From assembly GCA_049414205.1 (NCBI GenBank), contig JBMSGE010000055.1, positions 1 to 8,630 on the forward strand: a stretch of DNA of 8,630 nt, given 5' to 3'. Position 1 is the first letter of the stretch; each line of letters opens with the position of its first letter. Both the position numbers and the translations under genes were made by a program. The DNA is from Nitrosomaritimum sp049414205 (GTDB lineage: Archaea; Thermoproteota; Nitrososphaeria; Nitrososphaerales; Nitrosopumilaceae). The notes beneath the pieces were generated by a model. That model was not told where the DNA came from. It did not search any database and worked only from the letters and a program-made list of their open reading frames with translations. Shown here piece after piece: positions 1 to 4,031 of the stretch.

Positions 1-465
1 ATTGTAATTGCAGCAATCATAGCATCCATGGGAGCTGCATTGTACATGTATGCACAATATCAGCCAAATCTAATCTTTGCAAATTCAGGAGAACCAGTAA
101 CCGTAGGACCCATACAATACACAATTACTTTTGAGGGAACTCATGAGGGAAACAAGGAAACCTCACCCGAAAACACGTTTTTAAAAATCAGAATTGATGC
201 TGAAAACATTAGCCAAGAAACTACAAGGATGTCAGGAGGGCAATTCCACCTGATTGACGAGAAAAGACCGGACCATGATGCAGTTTACGGTGAATTTTCA
301 GCAGAAGACTTGATTGATGACTATCTAGAACCAGGAAAACCAGTTAGTTGGACTACACAGTTTGATGTGCCATATGATGAAGAAGAACAATACAAAATTT
401 TGATTCGTCCAACAAAACAACAAGAGACACTAGACACTGCAATTGTTTGCATTACAAATTGCTGA
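1..465 (+). CDS. Membrane-anchored protein with DUF4352-like domain, N-terminus outside window
   Basis: The reading frame is open from base 1: the nine codons before the first ATG (position 28) read IVIAAIIAS and continue a hydrophobic stretch up to about the Ala of MYA. This is most simply the second half of an N-terminal membrane anchor, so the true start lies left of the window and ATG 28 is probably internal. The rest (about 130 residues) is polar and beta-rich, with a pattern seen in DUF4352-like extracellular domains: a strand on VTVGPIQYTITFEG, then LKIRIDAENIS (the usual 'ordinary N-x-S' strand), a loop listing what the molecule is (FHLIDEKRPD), and LEPGKPVSWTTQFDVP. It ends with TGA at 463-465 and a Cys pair (CITNC). 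Role unknown; it probably faces the outside of the cell. The family call is from pattern memory and is moderate; the existence of the gene is well supported. Confidence 0.75.
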   Translation: MVIAAIIASMGAALYMYAQYQPNLIFANSGEPVTVGPIQYTITFEGTHEGNKETSPENTFLKIRIDAENISQETTRMSGGQFHLIDEKRPDHDAVYGEFSAEDLIDDYLEPGKPVSWTTQFDVPYDEEEQYKILIRPTKQQETLDTAIVCITNC

Positions 466-470
466 TCGCA

Positions 471-489
471 AAAATTTTTCAAAAATTTA
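471..489 (+). terminator. T-rich transcription stop after the first gene
   Basis: Just after TGA 463-465 the plus strand has T-tracts (aaatttttc, then aaaatttattg), the kind of T-rich sequence at which archaeal RNA polymerase stops without a strong hairpin. It separates the first gene from the promoter of the Lys/Ala-rich gene. Seen: the T-tracts; inferred: termination. Confidence 0.4.
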
Positions 490-528
490 TTGTCAACTAT
501 TCCTGTTTATTGCGTAATATTGTATGAC

Positions 529-541
529 TTTAACAATATAA
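529..541 (+). promoter_or_regulatory. Putative TATA box of the Lys/Ala-rich gene
   Basis: tttaacaatataa is centred about 30 bp before ATG 567. An archaeal start site about 25 bp downstream would fall at about 560-567, giving a nearly leaderless mRNA. This fits the lack of a Shine-Dalgarno sequence (gcacaaagta precedes the ATG). Inferred from spacing and composition only. Confidence 0.45.
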
Positions 542-566
542 CCGCTATTACTCTGGGCACAAAGTA

Positions 567-971
567 ATGGTATCTGCCAAAGAAAAACGTGCAGCTGCAG
601 CTAAAAAAGCAGCTCGTACAAGAAAGAAAAACGCAGCAGCAAAAGCTGAGGCGGCAGCTAAAGCAGCAGCTGCAAGAAAAAGAAAGGCAGCAGCTAAAAA
701 AGCAGCCGAGACTAGAAAACGAAGTCTTGCTGCAAAAAAAGCCGCAGCAACTAGAAAAAGAAAAGCAGCTGCAGCTACAAGGAAACCTGCAACTAGAAAA
801 GCAGCTCCTAAAAGAAAAGCAGCAGCTAAAAGGAAAACTGCAACTAGAAAAGCAGCTCCTAAAAGAAAGGCTCCTGCAAGAAGAGCAGCTCCTAAAAGAA
901 AAGCAGCAGCAAAAAGAAAGGCTCCTGCAAGAAGAGCAGCTCCTAAAAGAAAAGCAGCCAAAAGACGTTAG
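567..971 (+). CDS. Lys/Arg/Ala-rich histone-H1-like DNA-binding protein
   Basis: A 134-residue protein made almost wholly of Ala, Lys and Arg, with only three acidic residues (Glu6, Glu28, Glu48) and no aromatic residue. Residues 1-73 hold AAKKAA/ARKRKAAA blocks without proline, likely to be helical on DNA. From Pro74 on it changes to proline-spaced basic repeats, (R/R)(K/R)AAPKRKA, starting at residues 77, 94, 105 and 122. This two-part layout resembles the tails of eukaryotic linker histone H1 and bacterial H1-like proteins (chlamydial Hc1/Hc2, AlgP type); no globular winged-helix or histone fold is visible. Likely role: non-specific DNA or RNA binding and nucleoid compaction (inference). 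Start chosen at ATG 567 because it fits the TATA spacing and the composition starts there. Two other frames are also open here, a side effect of low-complexity codons (GCA/GCT, AAA, AGA). It converges on the minus-strand gene at 1059. A ribosomal or RNA-binding tail protein is the alternative. Confidence 0.85.
   Translation: MVSAKEKRAAAAKKAARTRKKNAAAKAEAAAKAAAARKRKAAAKKAAETRKRSLAAKKAAATRKRKAAAATRKPATRKAAPKRKAAAKRKTATRKAAPKRKAPARRAAPKRKAAAKRKAPARRAAPKRKAAKRR
795..968 (+). repeat. In-frame 51-nt tandem repeat coding AAPKRKA units
   Basis: Codons 77-134 consist of four copies of a unit starting R(K/R)AAPKRKA. Copies begin at 795, 846, 879 and 930. Spacings of 51, 33 and 51 nt correspond to 17, 11 and 17 residues, so the second unit lacks six codons and the last is cut short at KRR. 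The copies share near-identical DNA (gcagctcctaaaagaaa in each), which suggests recent duplication by slippage or unequal recombination rather than old divergence. The copy number may differ between strains. Confidence 0.85.
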
Positions 972-974
972 GCT

Positions 975-994
975 GCCTTTTCAAACTTTTTTCT
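975..994 (+). terminator. T-tract terminator after the Lys/Ala-rich gene
   Basis: The plus strand just past TAA 969-971 reads cttttcaaacttttttctat, two T-runs typical of archaeal termination. The palindrome at 1025-1046 follows and may be a back-up stop. Confidence 0.5.
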
Positions 995-1024
995 ATCAAG
1001 ATTCACTAGTGTTAAAATAAAATG

Positions 1025-1046
1025 TTTCTAAATTCGAATTTAGAAA
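1025..1046. terminator. Perfect 22-bp palindrome between convergent genes
   Basis: The arm TTTCTAAATTC is followed directly by its exact reverse complement (11 + 11 bp, no spacer); the next pair outward (g/t) does not match. It lies 53 bp after the plus-strand gene and 12 bp past the stop of the minus-strand gene at 1059. That position suggests a two-way terminator, or an mRNA 3'-end hairpin, for both. A dimer-binding site is the alternative, but there is no promoter nearby for it to control. Confidence 0.5.
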
Positions 1047-1058
1047 TATTCTAAATAA

Positions 1059-1475
1059 TTACTCGTTGGTCATTTTCAGTTCCGGCAAAACAAAAACGCG
1101 GTCAGGCTTTATCTTGAAGATAATTCTTTTTTCATCTTCTCTTTTGAACGGATAGTGTTCTCGTCCCATGTATTTCTGAGTCAGTCTGTCTGCATGCTTG
1201 TATTCATAGTCTGGAATCATCTCAACTACTTTACCCCTAATTGTTGTCATATCAAGCGGATTGTCTTTTGATACAACAGAGACTGCCACTCTAGGATCAC
1301 GTAAAACATTTTTGTGTTTTAGTCTTCCTTCAGCAGTGTTAACCATGATGTGTTCATCCTCATAGTTTGCCCATACAGGAGATAGTTGCGGGGAGCCATC
1401 CTTCATCACAGTTGCAATAAAGACCAGATTTTTGTCGGCAAATAATTTTTCAGCTTTTGCATCCATCATCATCAT
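1059..1475 (-). CDS. PPOX-class flavin/F420-dependent split-barrel oxidoreductase
   Basis: A 138-residue, single-domain cytoplasmic protein of the pyridoxamine-5'-phosphate-oxidase-like split-barrel fold, closest by pattern to the F420-binding (FDOR-B / Rv1155-like) subgroup. Seen: FIATVMKDGSPQLSPVW at 19-35 (first strands, usual ATxxxDGxPxxSPVW motif), NTAEGRLKHKN at 46-56 (cofactor phosphate contact region), DPRVAVSV at 60-67, GKVVEM at 81-86 and KYMGREHYP at 101-109. Length and motif order are normal for the family. Ammonia-oxidising archaea make F420, so F420 is a plausible cofactor, but FMN cannot be ruled out and the substrate is unknown. The start is uncertain: four consecutive ATG codons (1475, 1472, 1469, 1466) are all in frame. 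It lies 44 bp after the regulator gene, with a possible promoter of its own in that gap. Confidence 0.85.
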   Translation of the reverse strand: MMMMDAKAEKLFADKNLVFIATVMKDGSPQLSPVWANYEDEHIMVNTAEGRLKHKNVLRDPRVAVSVVSKDNPLDMTTIRGKVVEMIPDYEYKHADRLTQKYMGREHYPFKREDEKRIIFKIKPDRVFVLPELKMTNE

Positions 1476-1490
1476 GATACAAGTTTGCCA

Positions 1491-1500
1491 GTTAATTATT
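1491..1500 (-). promoter_or_regulatory. Putative TATA box of the split-barrel gene
   Basis: On the minus strand AATAATTAAC lies 21-30 bp ahead of the cluster of ATG codons at 1466-1475, the spacing expected for a leaderless archaeal transcript. It occupies the short gap after the regulator gene, so the split-barrel gene may be transcribed both on its own and by read-through. Confidence 0.35.
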
Positions 1501-1519
1501 TTTCCAACAAATTCTTAAT

Positions 1520-2041
1520 CTAATTTTTGGATTTTTTACCTGGATTTTCAAGGACGTTAGTCATGGCACGATTCATTATTTCCATGACTAGATACTGGGA
1601 ATAGTCAGCCGGATCGCTGTTTTTTCCTTTCTTTGTTTTTGCAGTTTTTGGAACTAATCCTTTGAGTATCTTTTCAATTTTTACTGAAGTGCTATCAATT
1701 ATTTTGGAGTACTTGGAATCAAAATCCTCAGGAGCTTGGTATCCCAATAGCTTTGTTGCAGTACTGTAGAATTTTGTAATTGCGCCACGTGATTCTTCAA
1801 TTTTTACAATTTGTACCAGACCAGAATCTTTTAGAATTTCTAAATGATGTCTAACTGTCGTTAGGGCTTTTTTGTATCCTGTCTTTTTTAGCTCATTTGA
1901 GATTTGCTCAGCAGACAAGGAATTCTTGTAGAGAATTTCCATGATTTTTGCGCGTGCAGGGTCTTCAATTGCACGTGCGTGTTCTATACTTGTTGTAACA
2001 ATACGATTTACTTTGATTGGTTTTTCTAACAATGTAGACAT
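1520..2041 (-). CDS. ArsR-like winged-helix transcriptional regulator
   Basis: A 173-residue protein with an N-terminal winged helix-turn-helix domain (about residues 20-95). Seen: a first helix on EDPARAKIMEILYKN, then LSAEQISNEL, a recognition helix ALTTVRHHLEILKDSGLVQI (59-78) of the HTH_20/ArsR type, and a wing hairpin EESRGAITKFYST (82-94). The C-terminal part is helical with a basic linker (PKTAKTKKGKN, 131-141) and probably serves dimerisation; it has no cysteines, so metal sensing of the classic ArsR/SmtB kind is unlikely. I take ATG 2041 as start. The frame opens further to a TTG at 2056, but ATG 2041 has GAGG nine bases upstream (2051-2054). It lies downstream of an array of inverted repeats (2137-2240) and a small inverted repeat near its own promoter, so self-regulation is plausible. 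Target genes unknown; the split-barrel gene follows it by 44 bp. Confidence 0.85.
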   Translation of the reverse strand: MSTLLEKPIKVNRIVTTSIEHARAIEDPARAKIMEILYKNSLSAEQISNELKKTGYKKALTTVRHHLEILKDSGLVQIVKIEESRGAITKFYSTATKLLGYQAPEDFDSKYSKIIDSTSVKIEKILKGLVPKTAKTKKGKNSDPADYSQYLVMEIMNRAMTNVLENPGKKSKN

Positions 2042-2061
2042 ACAAGATAGCCTCAAATTCT

Positions 2062-2074
2062 GATCTAAAAGATC
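2062..2074. promoter_or_regulatory. Small inverted repeat between TATA box and start of the regulator gene
   Basis: GATCT-aaa-AGATC, 5-bp arms around 3 bases, sits between the TATA-like box (2079-2090) and the GAGG/ATG of the winged-helix gene. A protein bound here would cover the transcription start, as in negative self-control. The arms are short, so this is suggestive only. Confidence 0.3.
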
Positions 2075-2078
2075 CTTG

Positions 2079-2090
2079 TATCATATTTTT
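2079..2090 (-). promoter_or_regulatory. Putative TATA box of the winged-helix regulator
   Basis: The minus strand reads AAAAATATGATA, which would place transcription start near 2060, about 19 bases before ATG 2041. That short leader carries GAGG at 2051-2054, so this gene would have a leader with a ribosome-binding site, unlike most of its neighbours. Confidence 0.4.
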
Positions 2091-2136
2091 TTGTCTAATC
2101 GCACTAAATTTTGTACACTTTCAAATTTTTCGTAAC

Positions 2137-2240
2137 AGTGTAATGCAAATGCAATCCATTACAATGGTTATTGTAGTATAATCATATTTGTTAATAGCAT
2201 TACAATGATTATTGTAATGATGATATGATTGTTGTAATGG
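2137..2240. repeat. Cluster of CATTACAAT / ATTGTAATG inverted repeats (possible operator array)
   Basis: One perfect site, CATTACAAT-N4-ATTGTAATG, lies at 2198-2219 (9-bp arms). A second site at 2157-2178 has the same left arm and a weaker right arm (ATTGTAGTA); it starts exactly 41 bp earlier. Single half-sites lie at 2137-2145 (aGTGTAATG) and 2231-2239 (gTTGTAATG), the latter ending 20 bp after the perfect site. Steps of 41 and 20 bp are close to four and two helical turns, so bound proteins would face the same side of the DNA. The array lies about 100-200 bp upstream of the winged-helix gene and just before a possible small plus-strand ORF. Repeats are seen; an operator function is inferred. 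Confidence 0.6.
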
Positions 2241-2365
2241 TACTAAAAATAATAAAAAATACCCCAGCTGGAAAACATATGTCGCCATTTGGGCCAAATG
2301 CCCCTGTCAGGACGACAAATAGCATACCGTCAAAAAACAAATTCGAGTTGAATGTTAGCTTCTAG
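2237..2365 (+). CDS. Possible small ORF of 42 codons (uncertain)
   Basis: An ATG at 2237, inside the last half-site of the repeat cluster, opens a 42-codon frame to TAG 2363-2365: MVLKIIKNTPAGKHMSPFG at the start, FELNVSF at the end, with a second in-frame ATG at 2279. I do not recognise the product. In favour: the stretch 2261-2330 is richer in G and C than the gap around it, and the frame sits right after a possible control region. Against: no clear ribosome-binding site, no TATA box at the right distance (tataatcatattt at 2177-2189 is about 54 bp away), and a frame this long can arise by chance. A minus-strand 38-codon frame (2209-2325) covers the same bases. The segment also has short palindromes that would suit a small RNA. 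Confidence 0.25.
   Translation: MVLKIIKNTPAGKHMSPFGPNAPVRTTNSIPSKNKFELNVSF
2264..2316. other. GC-richer stretch with several short palindromes (possible structured RNA)
   Basis: Within 53 bp lie CCAGCTGG (2264-2271), CATTTGG-g-CCAAATG (2286-2300) and CCTG-t-CAGG (2303-2311), with GTCG (2281-2284) able to pair with CGAC (2313-2316) around the last two. Such density is unusual in an otherwise AT-rich gap. It could be a folded leader, a small RNA or a protein-binding region. The one-base loops cannot form as RNA hairpins without opening pairs, so DNA-level sites are as likely as RNA folds. Confidence 0.3.
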
Positions 2366-2380
2366 TCAACAATCAATCAA

Positions 2381-2399
2381 GAATTAAAAAATTTTAGAA
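2381..2399 (-). terminator. T-rich terminator after purC
   Basis: Directly past the purC stop the minus strand reads TTCTAAAATTTTTTAATTC, containing a run of six T. It closes the long minus-strand gene run before the 2042-2399 gap. Confidence 0.5.
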
Positions 2400-3224
2400 C
2401 TAAAGAGTGAGACCTGTTACTTTTTCATATGCAGTGACATATCGGTGTGTCATCTTTTGTATAATTTCTTCAGGAATGTCAGGAGCTGTTGGTTCTTTTC
2501 CTGCATCTCTGTCATCATCAAATTGTTTTTGGTAACCGTTTGCAGTTAGCCAATCACGCAAAAGTTGTTTGTCATATGCTTCTTGTATTTTTCCTACCTC
2601 ATAGGAATCCTTTGGCCACAAGCGATATTCATCAGGACCTATCGAATCACCCAAAGTAATTTTTCCATCTAAAATTCCAAACTCTAACTTCAAGTCTGCC
2701 AAAATAAATCCAGCATCATCAGAAATTTTTGCCATCTTTTGGTAAATCTCAATTGAGGTCTTCTCAAGCCAGTTGTATTGCTCCTCTGTAACTAATTTCA
2801 TCTCTAGTGCTTTTTCTTTGTTAATTGGAATGTCGTGTTCTGACTTTGTGGTAGGATCGAAAATTGGTTCAGGTAATTTTGCAGCAAGCGTAGTATCTGT
2901 CCCTTCAGGAATTTGTACCTCACCTTTTTTCCACCTGCTAACAAGACTGCCATAAAAGTAGCCTCTCACAACACACTCTATTGGAAGCATCTTCATCTTT
3001 TTTACCAAAATTTCAGTATCAGATTGTCTCTTTACAAAGTGGTTTGGAACAGGCAATTCATTGAACCAAAATTCTGCAAATTTGCACAAAACCTCACCTT
3101 TTTTGGGAATATCCTCCCTGAATTTGACATCATATGCTGAAACTCGGTCAGAAAATTTGAAAACAAGCGTATCATCCCCAGGATCATAAAGGTCCTTTAC
3201 CTTTCCTGAGGTTAAAAATTTCAA
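2400..3224 (-). CDS. purC: SAICAR synthetase (phosphoribosylaminoimidazole-succinocarboxamide synthase)
   Basis: Cytoplasmic enzyme that joins aspartate to carboxyaminoimidazole ribotide (CAIR) using ATP, giving SAICAR in de novo purine synthesis. Seen over its 274 residues: SGKVKDLYD (6-14, glycine-rich ATP-grip start), FSDRVSAYDV (24-33), the hallmark PIECVVRGYFYGS (81-93), FDPTTKSEHD (122-131), ILADLKLEFG (174-183), GDSIGPDEYRLW (192-203) and YDKQLLRDWL (217-226). Length and motif order are complete. The start is TTG 3224: no in-frame ATG fits the family's N-terminus, and GGAG (3233-3236) lies eight bases ahead of it. The TTG overlaps the TGA of an eight-codon frame (3221-3244), see findings. 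The gene follows the small membrane protein at 3268 by 43 bp and may be co-transcribed with it. No sign of truncation or frameshift. Confidence 0.97.
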   Translation of the reverse strand: MKFLTSGKVKDLYDPGDDTLVFKFSDRVSAYDVKFREDIPKKGEVLCKFAEFWFNELPVPNHFVKRQSDTEILVKKMKMLPIECVVRGYFYGSLVSRWKKGEVQIPEGTDTTLAAKLPEPIFDPTTKSEHDIPINKEKALEMKLVTEEQYNWLEKTSIEIYQKMAKISDDAGFILADLKLEFGILDGKITLGDSIGPDEYRLWPKDSYEVGKIQEAYDKQLLRDWLTANGYQKQFDDDRDAGKEPTAPDIPEEIIQKMTHRYVTAYEKVTGLTL

Positions 3225-3232
3225 TGAAAGTT

Positions 3233-3236
3233 CTCC
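3233..3236 (-). promoter_or_regulatory. Ribosome binding site that fixes the purC TTG start
   Basis: GGAG on the minus strand, eight bases before TTG 3224, within GGAGAACTTTCATTG. It supports the non-ATG start of purC; the nearby ATG codons at 3238 and 3244 are out of frame. Confidence 0.6.
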
Positions 3237-3267
3237 ATAGGCATGAAATTTAATTGCTCTGAAAATG

Positions 3268-3654
3268 CTATGAGCCCATCATTCCAACCATTTTAGGCAT
3301 CTCACGATATGCCTTGCTAACAAAAATATCATTATCGGCAGTTACTTGAACAAATTGCATAGAGTTGTCAGTTGGTGGTGAAAGCAAAATCTTGTCACCG
3401 GGTTCTAAGATTTTAAGATCTAGTGTGTCACCATCCCCGAAATTCACATGAATGTTGGTAAGCGGTTTTGAGCCAGTATTTTGAATGGTGACTCGTCCTA
3501 CCTCAAACAGGTTTTGTTTGTCAAGTAGTGGGTCGACAAAAATATCATAGTTTTGAGTGGGGACTGATAACTTTGCAACATCCAATCCAAATACAATGGC
3601 TGTTGCAGCAGCTGCTGAAACAATTATGATAATCAGAATGGTGTATTGTTTCAC
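3268..3654 (-). CDS. Small membrane-anchored beta-rich protein of unknown function
   Basis: A 128-residue protein I do not recognise at family level. Residues 5-23 (TILIIIIVSAAAATAIVFG) form one hydrophobic segment after a single Lys, fitting a signal anchor with the rest outside the cell. Residues 35-115 are beta-rich with a pattern typical of Ig-like or CARDB-like domains: a strand VGRVTIQNTGSKPLTNIHVNFG (52-73) with the 'NTGxxPLTNIxV' turn common in such domains, then LEPGDKILLSP (83-93). The tail is Met-rich (MPKMVGMMGS). The start is GTG 3654, with no in-frame ATG before the hydrophobic segment; a TATA-like box lies about 20-30 bp upstream, so the mRNA is probably leaderless. It sits between DUF427 and purC. 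The Met-rich tail could bind copper, which matters in these copper-dependent organisms, but this is speculative. Confidence 0.75.
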   Translation of the reverse strand: MKQYTILIIIIVSAAAATAIVFGLDVAKLSVPTQNYDIFVDPLLDKQNLFEVGRVTIQNTGSKPLTNIHVNFGDGDTLDLKILEPGDKILLSPPTDNSMQFVQVTADNDIFVSKAYREMPKMVGMMGS

Positions 3655-3671
3655 TAGCAGTAATTGGTCTT

Positions 3672-3685
3672 TCTAATAATTAAGA
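3672..3685 (-). promoter_or_regulatory. Putative TATA box of the small membrane protein gene
   Basis: The minus strand CTTAATTATTAGAA is about 18-31 bp before GTG 3654, as expected for leaderless transcription, and no ribosome-binding site precedes the GTG. It lies in the 35-bp gap after the DUF427 gene. Confidence 0.4.
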
Positions 3686-3689
3686 TTGA

Positions 3690-3968
3690 TTATTCTACTT
3701 GGACACCATTCCAAAATGCCACCATCCCTTTGATCTTTTTTGCAGCATCGTTGGGTTCGGCATAATACCATGCACAGTCTTTGTTGGTCTTGCCATTAAC
3801 TGTGACAGAGTAATAGTTTGCCTTTCCTTTCCATCCGCAAAATGATGTCATGTCAGTTTCTTTGAAATATTCTTTTTTTATCGAATCAACTGGAAAATAG
3901 TGATTCCCTTCTACTACAACAGTGTCTTCACTTTCTGCAATTACTGCATCATTCCATATTGCTTTCAT
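3690..3968 (-). CDS. DUF427 family protein
   Basis: A 92-residue single-domain protein matching DUF427 (COG2343) along its whole length: MKAIWNDAVIAESEDTVVVEGNHYFP pattern at the start, then FCGWKGKANYYSV (the conserved C/W-KG-A-YY core), CAWYYAEP (AWYY-P motif) and MVAFWNGVQV at the end. The biochemical function of the family is not established to my knowledge; it is a compact beta fold with conserved Trp, Tyr and Lys. No signal peptide, so cytoplasmic. I choose ATG 3968. The frame extends to a TTG at 3980, but the family normally begins at MKAIWN-like sequence and the TATA box (3988-3997) lies about 25 bp before the ATG, so the extra TTG would be in the promoter. It stands alone between secreted-protein genes, with its own promoter. 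Confidence 0.9.
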   Translation of the reverse strand: MKAIWNDAVIAESEDTVVVEGNHYFPVDSIKKEYFKETDMTSFCGWKGKANYYSVTVNGKTNKDCAWYYAEPNDAAKKIKGMVAFWNGVQVE

Positions 3969-3987
3969 GTCTTTACACAACTTTTAC

Positions 3988-3997
3988 TATATTTAAA
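3988..3997 (-). promoter_or_regulatory. TATA box of the DUF427 gene, next to an upstream T-tract terminator
   Basis: TTTAAATATA on the minus strand is centred 24-25 bp before ATG 3968, the best promoter match in the window. Seven T (3995-4001) run into it from upstream and may stop the PEFG-CTERM transcript, so terminator and promoter share bases. Confidence 0.6.
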
Positions 3998-4012
3998 AAA
4001 AGCTCCAGTTTT
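3995..4012 (-). terminator. T-tract terminator after the PEFG-CTERM gene
   Basis: About 20 bp past TAA 4032-4034 the minus strand reads AAAACTGGAGCTTTTTTT. The T7 run is the probable stop and abuts the TATA box of the next gene. Confidence 0.45.
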
Positions 4013-4031
4013 GAGTGGTCTAAAAATAATT

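Noticed and set aside
548..961. Minus-strand frame of 137 codons, Ala/Leu/Phe-rich, looks like a membrane protein
   Set aside because: It is the mirror of the Lys/Ala-rich gene: GCA and AAA/AGA codons read backwards give Ala/Cys/Phe/Leu-type codons. No promoter or ribosome-binding site fits.
795..968. Insertion element or non-coding tandem repeat
   Set aside because: The repeats are in frame and code a consistent basic motif; no transposase, target-site duplication or terminal repeats.
589..1020. Plus-strand frame, Gln/Leu/Lys-rich
   Set aside because: Same low-complexity DNA read in another frame; the 567-971 frame fits the TATA spacing and a known composition type.
1466..1475. Four consecutive ATG codons at the start of the split-barrel gene
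   Set aside because: An ordinary short repeat at a start; it makes the exact start uncertain but does not suggest a special mechanism.
2042..2056. TTG start giving a 5-residue longer winged-helix protein
   Set aside because: GAGG nine bases before ATG 2041 and the presence of an ATG favour the shorter form.
2137..2240. CRISPR array
   Set aside because: The repeats are short, palindromic half-sites with overlapping or uneven spacing and no unique spacers of constant length; no cas gene is present.
3969..3980. TTG start giving a 4-residue longer DUF427 protein
   Set aside because: It lies in the promoter-to-start interval and the family begins at MKAIWN-like sequence.
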